This document shows, in pieces, positions 8,278-15,146 of a stretch of 33,483 nt of DNA (its first letter is position 1; the number at the start of each line of letters is the position of its first letter). The notes under the pieces were generated by a model. The model was not told where the DNA came from, did no database searches, and was given only the letters and a program-made list of their open reading frames with translations. A program made the translations under genes and the position numbers. Source of the stretch: [Clostridium] symbiosum ATCC 14940 (GTDB taxonomy: Bacteria > Bacillota > Clostridia > Lachnospirales > Lachnospiraceae); NCBI RefSeq assembly GCF_000466485.1, contig NZ_KE993028.1, forward strand, positions 11,266 through 44,748, in the 5' to 3' direction.

Positions 8278-9141
8278 GTGACGGAGACAGCCGCAAAGAC
8301 TTATGATCTGACAAAGGTTCATGAAGCGAACAGGAAATTATTAAAGGAAATTGACCGCATCTGCAGGAAGTATAAAATCAACTATATGATGGATTCGGGC
8401 ACCCTTTTGGGAGCGGTACGTCATCAGGGCTTTATTCCATGGGACGACGACGTGGATGTGGTATTTACAAGACAGAACTTTGAGATGTTCATGAAGGTGG
8501 CTCCCAGGGAGCTGCCTGACGGAATGTCGGTGCTGCGGCCGGAAGAGATCAGGGGCGGTAAGGTGTTTTATGATTTTACAACCAGGATTATCTACGAAAA
8601 CAGCCGGGTACACGAGGATAATGAGCAGATGCGTTTTTACGACGGGAAGCTGAATCATCTGTGGGTGGATTTATTTATTCTGGATCGGCTCCCCGATGGA
8701 AAAGGAGCGGCCGCCCGGGCAAAATTCATGCAGAAGGTTATTTACGGCATGGCTATGGCCCACAGGAACGGCCTCGATTTTTCAAAATACAGCCTGGCGG
8801 ACAAGATCCGGGTGGGCGTCCTTGCCACGGCGGGGCGTCTGATCCCGATGCCTGTTTTATTCAAACTCCAGCGTCTGGCCGCGATGAAGGATGCGGACAA
8901 AAAGACAAAGCGCTGGTATTACAGTAATTACCAGCCGGATTACCTGTATGTAACGCTGGAAGGCGAGTGGTGCGAGAAGACGCTTGATATGGAGTTTGAA
9001 GATTTGGAACTGATGGCGCCGATTGGATTTACACATGTGCTGGAGTTAATCTACGGCGATTACAGAAAGCTGCCGCCGCCGGAGAAAAGGGTTCCGGCCC
9101 ATTCGACAATTGAGATACAGATATATGACCAGGAGAAATGA
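8278..9141 (+). CDS. LicD family transferase
   Basis: A 287-residue protein of the LicD/fukutin-like nucleotidyltransferase fold, whose members attach phosphocholine or similar phospho-groups to surface glycans. The signature is strong near residues 38-58: MMDSGTLLGAVRHQGFIPWD followed by DDVDVVF, where the Asp residues bind metal. Later stretches (HLWVDLFILDRLP; VLELIYGDYRKLPP near the C-terminus) fit LicD. It starts with GTG four bases after rfbH, with GAGG upstream, so it belongs to the same operon. It may decorate the polymer that carries the dideoxy sugar. The transferred group is not known; choline genes such as licA or licC are absent from the window. Confidence 0.9.
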   Translation: MTETAAKTYDLTKVHEANRKLLKEIDRICRKYKINYMMDSGTLLGAVRHQGFIPWDDDVDVVFTRQNFEMFMKVAPRELPDGMSVLRPEEIRGGKVFYDFTTRIIYENSRVHEDNEQMRFYDGKLNHLWVDLFILDRLPDGKGAAARAKFMQKVIYGMAMAHRNGLDFSKYSLADKIRVGVLATAGRLIPMPVLFKLQRLAAMKDADKKTKRWYYSNYQPDYLYVTLEGEWCEKTLDMEFEDLELMAPIGFTHVLELIYGDYRKLPPPEKRVPAHSTIEIQIYDQEK

Positions 9142-9148
9142 CAAAACA

Positions 9149-10135
9149 ATGAAAAAAATTTCAATTATTATTTCTGTCTACAATGAGGAGGAGGCACTGG
9201 AGGAATTCTACCGTGTATCATGTCCGGTGTTCGAGGCTTTAAGCTGGGATTACGAGCTGATCTTTGTGAATGACGGAAGCGCGGACGGTTCCCTGTCTAT
9301 TTTAAGACGGTTTGCAGAGGAGAATTCCAAGGTCAAGGTGATCAACTTTTCCAGAAATTTCGGTCATGAGGCGGCCATGCTGGCCGGACTTGATTACAGC
9401 ACGGGAGACGGCCTTGTATGTATGGACGCAGATTTGCAGCATCCTCCGGAATGTGTGGAGCAGATTATTGCCGGATTTGAGGAGGGGTATGAGGTGATCA
9501 ATATGGTCCGCACCAGAAACAGGTCGGCCGGATTCATAAAAAATTTAACCTCCTCCGCATTCTATAAACTGATTAATAAGATATCCGATGTGAAGCTGGA
9601 GGCCAATGCTTCGGATTTTTTTGCAATGACTGAGCCGGCGGCGAAGGTACTCAGGGAAAATTACCGGGAAAAGGTACGTTTTCTGAGGGGATACGTACAG
9701 AATATTGGGTTTAACAGATGCAATATAGAATACGAAGCCAGGCCGAGGGTGGCTGGGGAAAGTAAATACAGTCTGAGAAAGCTGTTTAAATTTTCGATTA
9801 ACACGATCCTCTGTTTTTCGGATCTGCCGCTGAAGCTGGGAATTTATTCCGGAATGTTTGTAGGTTTTCTGGGACTTATCGTAATGGTTGACACAATTTA
9901 CGAGTGGGCCGTGCATGGTACGCCTAATGGATATGCCACGATAGTGGTCCTTCTCTGTTTTATGTTCGCCATGCTGTTTGTCGTTGTGGGGATTATCGGG
10001 GAATATATTGCAATCCTGTTTACGGAACTGAAAGACCGGCCGATTTATATTGTCAAAGATACGGAAAACATTCCTTCAGGCAGCGGCTGCGGGCCGTTAG
10101 AAAATATTGACAGGGCGAAGCGGGATGAAACATGA
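9149..10135 (+). CDS. Family 2 glycosyltransferase, ArnC/GtrB-like
   Basis: A 328-residue polyprenyl-phosphate glycosyltransferase. Motifs: IIISVYNEEEALEEFY at the N-terminus, FVNDGSADGS, the donor/metal motif MDADLQHPPE (DAD near residue 90), FSRNFGHEAAMLAG, and the late RVAGESKYSLRKLFKF that is typical of the GtrB/YfdH/ArnC group. Two helices near residues 232-255 and 268-290 anchor it. ATG 9149 gives the usual MKKISIIIS start; upstream in-frame ATGs at 9110 and 9125 lie inside the end of licD and give poor homology. The AGGAG is 13 bases away, rather far. It is the second such enzyme in the locus, so two lipid-linked sugars may be made. Confidence 0.9.
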   Translation: MKKISIIISVYNEEEALEEFYRVSCPVFEALSWDYELIFVNDGSADGSLSILRRFAEENSKVKVINFSRNFGHEAAMLAGLDYSTGDGLVCMDADLQHPPECVEQIIAGFEEGYEVINMVRTRNRSAGFIKNLTSSAFYKLINKISDVKLEANASDFFAMTEPAAKVLRENYREKVRFLRGYVQNIGFNRCNIEYEARPRVAGESKYSLRKLFKFSINTILCFSDLPLKLGIYSGMFVGFLGLIVMVDTIYEWAVHGTPNGYATIVVLLCFMFAMLFVVVGIIGEYIAILFTELKDRPIYIVKDTENIPSGSGCGPLENIDRAKRDET

Positions 10136-10170
10136 TATGATGGTGAAAGAAAAGAATGACTGTCACAACT

Positions 10171-10197
10171 CACAGCCCTGTGGGATTTGGGGCTGTG
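10171..10197. other. Intergenic stem-loop without T-run
   Basis: CACAGCCC and GGGCTGTG form a perfect 8-bp stem with an 11-base loop in the 97-base gap before the carboxypeptidase gene. No U-tract follows, so it may be a weak attenuating or processing stem rather than an intrinsic terminator. Confidence 0.45.
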
Positions 10198-10232
10198 CGG
10201 GGCAACTGAAAATTATCTGGGGAAAATTATTT

Positions 10233-11678
10233 ATGAAGAAATTAATGAGTTTACTCTTGAGTATAATTATGATTCTTGCCGGACCTGCCATGACTTCCTA
10301 CGCGAAGCCGGACTGGCCGGCCGACACTGGGATTCAGTCGGAAGCGGGAATTGTCATGGACATGGATTCCAAAACGGTTATTTTTGGACAGAATATCCAT
10401 GTTCAAAAGGCGCCGGCCAGCATAACAAAGCTTTTAACGGCTCTGGTCGTGATTGAAAATGCCAATTTGGATGATATGGTTACATTTTCCGATGACGCTA
10501 TCCACAACGTGGAAGAGGGCGCCGGCAACAAGAATGCGCTGGAGCCGGGGGACAAGATGACAGTGAAAGACTGCCTTTATCACATGCTGCTCACTTCGTC
10601 CAACCAGTCGGCTAACGCTCTGGCAGAGCATGTGGCAGGAAGCCGCGACGCCTTTGTGGCGATGATGAATGAGAAGGTGAAGGAGTTGGGCTGTGAGAAC
10701 AGCCATTTTGCCAATCCGTCGGGACTGAACGACGATACGCAGCTCACGACAGTATATGACATGGCGCTGATTGGAACAGCGGCATATGAAAATCCGGTGC
10801 TTCTGGAGATTGGGTCGACCAAAAGCTACCGTCTTCCGCCTACGGCCAATAATCCGGACGGTGTGACGATTAAGATGGAACATAAGATGCTGACCGAGGG
10901 AGATCCCAACTATTATCAGGCGGCCATTGCCGGAAAGACGGGATTTACTTCGATTGCCGGTCAGACACTGGTTACTTACGCTTCTAAGGATGACAGAAAG
11001 CTGATTGCGGTGACGATGAAGAGTACGGAGTTTACCCATTATCAGGATACCAAGGCGCTTCTTGATTTTGGCTTCGACCGCTTTAAAAATATCAAAATTG
11101 CTGAGAATGAGACCTCCTATACGACAGGGGATCAGCCGGTGGAGCTGGGGGACAGTTCCTATGAGTCGTCCGACCTTTCAATTGACCCTAAAGCAGTGAT
11201 TACCGTTCCTAAGGATGCGCAGTTTTCCGATACGGACAAGAATGTGGTTACTAAACTTCCGGAGAATCATCCGGACGGAGCCGTGGCTCTTCTTGAGTAT
11301 ACCTATAATGACCGGAAAGTCGGAGAAGTTTACATAATCAGTGCAAAGCAGGCGGCCATCGACGAGACGGCACAGGCCGGTGGTGAAACGCCGGAATCAG
11401 CGCCTGAAGGCCAGGACAGTGATTCCGGCAAGGAGGCGGGCGGAACCGCGAATTTTGCCTTTAAGCTGCCGAAACAGGCGCCCTGGATAATGCTTATCGG
11501 CGTGCTTGCGGCGGCAGGTCTTGGGTTTTCCATTCTCTTTATCAAAAAGAGAAAAGAGGAAGAACGCAGACTTATGGAGGAGCGGCGGAGGAAGAGAAGG
11601 CAGCGTTTGGAGGAAATCGGATGTACCCAGGAAGAATTTGAACGCCTGCTGGAGGAACGCGCAAAGCGGGGGAAATGA
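10233..11678 (+). CDS. D-alanyl-D-alanine carboxypeptidase (DacF/PBP5-like), membrane anchored
   Basis: A 481-residue low-molecular-weight penicillin-binding protein that trims the terminal D-Ala of peptidoglycan stem peptides outside the membrane. Signal peptide MKKLMSLLLSIIMILAGPAM with likely cleavage near SYA. Active-site motifs are intact: S63-I-T-K66, S121-S-N123 and K234-T-G236. A beta-rich PBP5 C-terminal domain follows, then a helix (WIMLIGVLAAAGLGFSILFI) and a very basic tail (RRLMEERRRKRRQRLEE). The C-terminal anchor is a full transmembrane helix with a cytoplasmic tail, not the amphipathic helix of E. coli PBP5. I placed the start at 10233 to match the signal peptide; the ribosome binding site (TGGGGAAA) is weak. 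It ends the glycan locus, facing lysR. Confidence 0.93.
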   Translation: MKKLMSLLLSIIMILAGPAMTSYAKPDWPADTGIQSEAGIVMDMDSKTVIFGQNIHVQKAPASITKLLTALVVIENANLDDMVTFSDDAIHNVEEGAGNKNALEPGDKMTVKDCLYHMLLTSSNQSANALAEHVAGSRDAFVAMMNEKVKELGCENSHFANPSGLNDDTQLTTVYDMALIGTAAYENPVLLEIGSTKSYRLPPTANNPDGVTIKMEHKMLTEGDPNYYQAAIAGKTGFTSIAGQTLVTYASKDDRKLIAVTMKSTEFTHYQDTKALLDFGFDRFKNIKIAENETSYTTGDQPVELGDSSYESSDLSIDPKAVITVPKDAQFSDTDKNVVTKLPENHPDGAVALLEYTYNDRKVGEVYIISAKQAAIDETAQAGGETPESAPEGQDSDSGKEAGGTANFAFKLPKQAPWIMLIGVLAAAGLGFSILFIKKRKEEERRLMEERRRKRRQRLEEIGCTQEEFERLLEERAKRGK

Positions 11679-11687
11679 TCGGGAGGC

Positions 11688-11743
11688 TTTGAGGAGGGAG
11701 TCTCCCATGGAAGGTTGTCGTGAGTGGGGACTCCCTCCTCAAA
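11688..11743. terminator. Convergent hairpin between dacF-like gene and lysR
   Basis: An 18-bp stem (TTTGAGGAGGGAGTCTCC at 11688-11705 with its complement at 11726-11743, one G-U pair) and a 20-base loop. It starts ten bases after the carboxypeptidase stop and touches the lysR stop codon, so it can serve both strands. The T-run is poor (TTATT on the plus strand), so termination efficiency is uncertain. Confidence 0.65.
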
Positions 11744-12727
11744 TTATTCAGCCCCGGAAACGGGTGATACAGGGAAATCGGCGAGGTGTTTCCACGCTGT
11801 TTGCATCAGTATCATGAAGTCATTTACATGTCCCGGCGGTTTTCCGTTTTTCCTGCGCATAAGACAGATGGGAGTCTGTAAAAGCGTACTGTCATTTTTG
11901 ATAGGAAAAGCGTTACATCCCGACAGTGTCTTCATCAGGGAAGGAAGTCTGGACTTCCGGCAGAAGAAAGCGCCCAGATGGCAGGGATAAAGGGAAATCA
12001 TAAGCTCCGTATTGGAGGATTCAATATAAACATTGGGTTTAAAGCCTGCATTGTGGAAACATTCATCGGCAACCCGGCGGAGCCTCATGGGAGGCTTGTG
12101 TAGGATAAACGGAACCTGGGAAAATTCGTGCAAATCTGTACCGCAGGCGGCCTGTTCTTTTATTCTTGGCGTATCCTTGCCGAAATAGTGCTCTAACAGG
12201 ATATCGGAACAGATAATATAGCTCTTTTCTTCCAGTAAAAGGGTAAAATCGATCCGGTCTTTCAAACCGGACACTTCAGAGCGGCTGGGGGTTCCGATCA
12301 GCAGATCGAGAGCGCCGTCGCAAAGCATCTGTAACATCTCTTCGGAGGATTCCTCCACAAGTTCCAGTGAAATATTTGGCCATCGTTTGTGAAAATCGGG
12401 CAATACCATAGGGAAACATTCGGCGGCGCGGTAAGCCGGAATACCGATTCTCAGGAGGCCGGAGTGCTTGCTGCTGATGTCGGAAAAAGAGTTAATGAGT
12501 GATTCATTTTCTTTGATAATCACCCCCGCTCCTTCTACAAGCAGTTTACCCGCATACGTGAGCTGGAGTTTCGGCTGACGCTCAAAAAGTTTGACGCCGT
12601 AATAGAGCTCTAACCGCTGAATCTGAAAGCTGAGAGTCTGCTGGGAAATGTAAAGGCGTTGGGCAGCGGTGGTCATATTCAAATCTTTCGCTACTTCTAA
12701 AAAACTTTCAAGATATTTAACATTCAT
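11744..12727 (-). CDS. LysR-family transcriptional regulator
   Basis: A 327-residue LysR-type regulator. The N-terminal winged helix-turn-helix is clear (MTTAAQRLYISQQTLSFQIQ then RLELYYGVKLFERQP, residues 17-52), followed by a periplasmic-binding-like effector domain (LLRIGIPAYRAAECFPMVLP, then ALDLLIGTPSRSEVSGL). It is divergent from the aldolase/dehydrogenase cluster, the classical arrangement for a regulator of that cluster. A candidate LysR box lies at 13129-13145. A possible minus-strand -10, TATACT, lies at 13097-13102; if used, the leader RNA would be over 350 bases and run through the giant palindrome. The effector is unknown; a hydroxy acid or keto acid of the pathway is likely. Confidence 0.93.
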   Translation of the reverse strand: MNVKYLESFLEVAKDLNMTTAAQRLYISQQTLSFQIQRLELYYGVKLFERQPKLQLTYAGKLLVEGAGVIIKENESLINSFSDISSKHSGLLRIGIPAYRAAECFPMVLPDFHKRWPNISLELVEESSEEMLQMLCDGALDLLIGTPSRSEVSGLKDRIDFTLLLEEKSYIICSDILLEHYFGKDTPRIKEQAACGTDLHEFSQVPFILHKPPMRLRRVADECFHNAGFKPNVYIESSNTELMISLYPCHLGAFFCRKSRLPSLMKTLSGCNAFPIKNDSTLLQTPICLMRRKNGKPPGHVNDFMILMQTAWKHLADFPVSPVSGAE

Positions 12728-12813
12728 ATGGACAGTCCTCCTCTTTCAGGATTGATTTATGGTTATGAGGACGCTGCCGGCAGGCCAGGGTCCGGGATGG
12801 TGGAGGTGGTGCT

Positions 12814-12939
12814 ATGAGTCTTCAGTCCCGGTTTATAAGTTATCGTGAGGGGGAATCCGGCAGTATGAATTACTACGGGGACCGCTTGCGCTCTTTGGAG
12901 TGCGTAGCAGGCACTAAGGCGTCACAAGACGCCGCCTAA
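12814..12939 (+). CDS. Possible 41-residue mini-ORF on left palindrome arm
   Basis: Reads MSLQSRFISYREGESGSMNY and ends ASQDAA before TAA. A strong GGAGGTGG sits just upstream of the ATG. The opening MSLQSR is shared with the opposite-strand mini-ORF because both lie on the palindrome arms. Arginine- and serine-rich, no recognised domain. It could be chance, a leader peptide, or a coding remnant inside the repeat. Low confidence. Confidence 0.22.
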   Translation: MSLQSRFISYREGESGSMNYYGDRLRSLECVAGTKASQDAA

Positions 12940-13021
12940 GTGCTGACGGACTCCCATGTCCCCTGCGTAATTGATACTGCCTCCTTCCCCGGGATACGGC
13001 TCGACGGGACTGAAGACTCAT
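12914..13021 (-). CDS. Possible 35-residue mini-ORF on right palindrome arm
   Basis: Reads MSLQSRRAVSRGRRQYQLRR and ends RRRLVTP before TAG. GGAGGTGG precedes the ATG at the same spacing as on the other arm. About a third of its residues are Arg. It overlaps the 3' end of the plus-strand mini-ORF and lies upstream of lysR on the same strand, so it could act as a leader peptide if the palindrome is transcribed. No family recognised. Low confidence. Confidence 0.22.
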   Translation of the reverse strand: MSLQSRRAVSRGRRQYQLRRGHGSPSALRRRLVTP

Positions 13022-13128
13022 AAAACCACCTCCACCACCCCGGACATTGGCCGTCCCGGCCGCGTCCTCCTGCCATATTAGATGGCTATAGTTATCAGTA
13101 TACTACCAAAAATACTTGTAATATATAT

Positions 13129-13179
13129 AAGTTTTGCACAAACTTTCTGTTGGAAAACAAAAAGGCATTTAGATATAAT
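13129..13179 (+). promoter_or_regulatory. Promoter of the aldolase cluster with LysR-box candidate
   Basis: A -35 TTGGAA (13150-13155), 18-base spacer and perfect -10 TATAAT (13174-13179) precede the aldolase gene. Directly upstream, AAGTTT-TGCAC-AAACTT (13129-13145) is a perfect inverted repeat containing the T-N11-A pattern of LysR boxes, in the usual position just before the -35. The divergent lysR gene makes it the obvious binding protein. Confidence 0.68.
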
Positions 13180-13230
13180 TACTACATGCTAAATATCCAT
13201 TGTAACCATAATTTGAAGGGAGAATGAAAA

Positions 13231-13932
13231 ATGCCAGTTGGAAAGCGAATTTATTTACAGCGTAAGCTGCCGGATGCACAATTAATCGAGGACTTTAAGA
13301 AGATACCCGCATCAAATGTGGGGGATGTAATGGGACGGAACTGCGCGATGAATCCCCGTATTCATCTGGTCAGCAGTCCTAAGGCGCAGATGATGGCCGG
13401 ACCGGCCTTTACCGTGAAACTCAGGGCAGGTGATAATCTGGCGCTTCATGGCGCGCTGAATCACTGCAATGAGGGAGATGTGCTGGTTGTTTCCAATGAG
13501 GGCGATACAACGAGAGCGTTGATGGGAGAAATTATGATGGCCTATCTCATGCTCGTAAAAAAGGTTTCCGGAATCATACTGGACGGCCCAATCCGTGACA
13601 TTGATGAGATAGGAAAGTGGGATTTTCCGGTATACTGTACAGGAACAACTCCGGGAGGCCCCTATAAAGAAGGCCCTGGTGAAATCAACGTTCCCGTCAG
13701 CTGCGGCGAGATCAGCGTAAACCCGGGCGATATTATTCTGGGCGATCCGGACGGCGTGGTAGTGATTCCGCGAAATGATGCTCCGCAGATTTTAAAGGAT
13801 GCCCAGAAGTTCCAGGAAGCCGATGAGAAGAAACTGATCGCCGTAAGAGAAGGAACTTCTAACCGGGATTGGGTGGACAAGGCGCTTCTGGATCATGGAT
13901 TTGAGTTTATCGACGCTGCTTACGAAGCATGA
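13231..13932 (+). CDS. RraA/HMG-aldolase family protein, probable 4-hydroxy-2-oxo-acid retro-aldolase
   Basis: A 233-residue RraA-like protein. Family members with the full metal site are class II aldolases that cleave 4-hydroxy-4-methyl-2-oxoglutarate-type compounds or decarboxylate oxaloacetate. The key motif is intact: GIILDGPIRDIDEIG, with Arg122-Asp123 matching the catalytic Arg-Asp of characterised aldolases. GPAFTVKLRAGDNLALHGAL and IILGDPDGVVVIPR are further family signatures. A catalytic role is more likely than RNase E inhibition, because it is the first gene of a catabolic cluster with two hydroxyacid dehydrogenases, a glycerate kinase remnant and a di-acid-type carrier. The products I infer are pyruvate or a related keto acid plus a C3 fragment such as hydroxypyruvate. 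AAGGGAG precedes the ATG. Confidence 0.85.
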   Translation: MPVGKRIYLQRKLPDAQLIEDFKKIPASNVGDVMGRNCAMNPRIHLVSSPKAQMMAGPAFTVKLRAGDNLALHGALNHCNEGDVLVVSNEGDTTRALMGEIMMAYLMLVKKVSGIILDGPIRDIDEIGKWDFPVYCTGTTPGGPYKEGPGEINVPVSCGEISVNPGDIILGDPDGVVVIPRNDAPQILKDAQKFQEADEKKLIAVREGTSNRDWVDKALLDHGFEFIDAAYEA

Positions 13933-14050
13933 CAATAAGCCTGATAATGCATTGGCCCAATCTGCCGGAATGATATCCCTGCTGATTGAGCCAGGCAGAG
14001 GCGGGCTTTGGACAGCAGACAAAAACAGAGGATTATAACGGGAGAATGCC

Positions 14051-15007
14051 ATGAAAATTGTTGTACTCGATGGTTATACGGAAAACCCTGGCGACCTTTC
14101 CTGGGAAGGGTTTTGGCAGTTCGGTGAAGTGACTGTATATGATCGCACAGAGGAAGAGGAAATTATAAATCGGATCGGTGACGCTCAGGCGGTAATTACG
14201 AATAAAACGCCGATTACCCGCGAAACGCTTAACGCCTGTCCTGATATACAATATATTGGTGTTTTAGCAACAGGATATAACGTGGTGGACACAGATGCCG
14301 CAAAAGAGAGAGGAATCCCTGTCTGCAATATCCCCACCTATGGGACCGCGGCCGTGGGGCAGTTTGCCATTGCCCTACTGCTGGAAATCTGCCATCATAT
14401 CGGGCATCACGATAAGGCGGTGCATGACGGACGCTGGCAGAATTGTCCCGACTGGTGTTTCTGGGATTACCCTTTGATTGAACTGATGGGTAAGACAATG
14501 GGAATCATCGGTTTCGGCCGTATCGGCCAGGCGACCGGGGCGATCGCAAAGGCATTGGGAATGAAGGTGCTGGCTTATGATGAGTATCCGAACGAAACAG
14601 GACATGGAATCGGGGAATACGTTTCACTGGATCAGCTTTTTGAAAAGGCCGACGTCATTGCCCTTCACTGTCCGCTGTTTCCCGAAACAGAGGGAATTAT
14701 CTGCAGGGATAATATAGCGAAAATGAAGGACGGTGTTATTATTATCAACAATTCCCGCGGCCCTTTAATTGTGGAACAGGATTTGTATGACGCACTTGAA
14801 TCCGGTAAAGTTTTTGCAGCAGGTTTGGATGTGGTTTCCTCCGAACCAATCAGAGAAGATAATATTTTGCTCAAGGCGAAGAACTGCATTATTACTCCCC
14901 ATATTTCCTGGGCATCCAGGGAAAGCAGAAGCCGTCTGATGGATATCGCCGCAGCTAATCTCGGCGCGTTTATTGACGGTAACGCCGTCAATGTCGTCAA
15001 CCTATGA
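14051..15007 (+). CDS. D-2-hydroxyacid dehydrogenase, probable glycerate dehydrogenase/hydroxypyruvate reductase
   Basis: A 318-residue NAD(P)-dependent enzyme. The nucleotide fold has GIIGFGRIGQATGAIAKALG (residues ~150-170). The catalytic triad is visible: Arg in NNSRGPLI, Glu in SSEPIRED, His in TPHISWAS. GVLATGYNVVDTDAAKERGI and the aromatic-rich WQNCPDWCFWDYP resemble the hydroxypyruvate reductase/glycerate dehydrogenase branch. Its stop overlaps the start of a glycerate kinase remnant (ATGA), which supports D-glycerate as product. Part of the LysR-linked cluster, 118 bases after the aldolase; the gap holds no gene that I can see. GGGAG precedes the ATG. Confidence 0.9.
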   Translation: MKIVVLDGYTENPGDLSWEGFWQFGEVTVYDRTEEEEIINRIGDAQAVITNKTPITRETLNACPDIQYIGVLATGYNVVDTDAAKERGIPVCNIPTYGTAAVGQFAIALLLEICHHIGHHDKAVHDGRWQNCPDWCFWDYPLIELMGKTMGIIGFGRIGQATGAIAKALGMKVLAYDEYPNETGHGIGEYVSLDQLFEKADVIALHCPLFPETEGIICRDNIAKMKDGVIIINNSRGPLIVEQDLYDALESGKVFAAGLDVVSSEPIREDNILLKAKNCIITPHISWASRESRSRLMDIAAANLGAFIDGNAVNVVNL

Positions 15008-15123
15008 GCAGGCGGAAATATATTTTAATGCCGGACTCCTTTAAGGGGACGCTGTCGTCCTCTCAGTGCTGCCGGATCATGATGGAGCTTTATACCAGGA
15101 TCCGGAGGCGTTTTATGAAATAG
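15004..15123 (+). pseudogene. Glycerate kinase remnant, internal deletion
   Basis: The ATG overlaps the previous stop as ATGA, and the first residues read MSRRKYILMPDSFKGTLSSS, then QCCRIM. PDSFKGT(L/M)S is the conserved N-terminus of glycerate kinases (normally about 375 residues). After about 26 codons the similarity ends and TAG follows at codon 40. A different frame over 15089-15125 reads LYQDPEAFYEID and stops, possibly the tail of this or another gene after a large deletion. ATP:glycerate phosphorylation is therefore not encoded here. The translational coupling shows that the intact gene once followed the dehydrogenase. Confidence 0.78.
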
Positions 15124-15146
15124 ACTGATAAGAAAAGGAGAGAAAA

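Larger units (their letters stand above)
12768..13068. repeat. 301-base imperfect palindrome in the lysR/aldolase gap
   Basis: The 503-base gap 12728-13230 is mostly filled by one long inverted repeat. The outer arms (12768-12830 and 13005-13068) match at 55 of 64 aligned columns, including 18 unbroken bases ending TATGAGTCTTCAGTCCCG. The arms diverge, then resume with GGCAGTAT(G/C)AATTAC and GGGGAC. The apex is a stem from GGAGT inwards with GCACTAAGGC and loop ACAA near 12923-12926. No target duplication is obvious at the ends (TTATG left, CCTGC right). It could be a MITE-like or REP-type element, or a large structured leader of lysR. Confidence 0.9.

Noticed and set aside
12728-13230. CRISPR array or tandem repeats
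   Set aside because: The repeats are inverted and single-pair, not regularly spaced direct repeats.
13231-13932. RNase E inhibitor RraA
   Set aside because: The catalytic Arg-Asp of the aldolase group is intact and the genome context is metabolic; the old RraA name would mislead.
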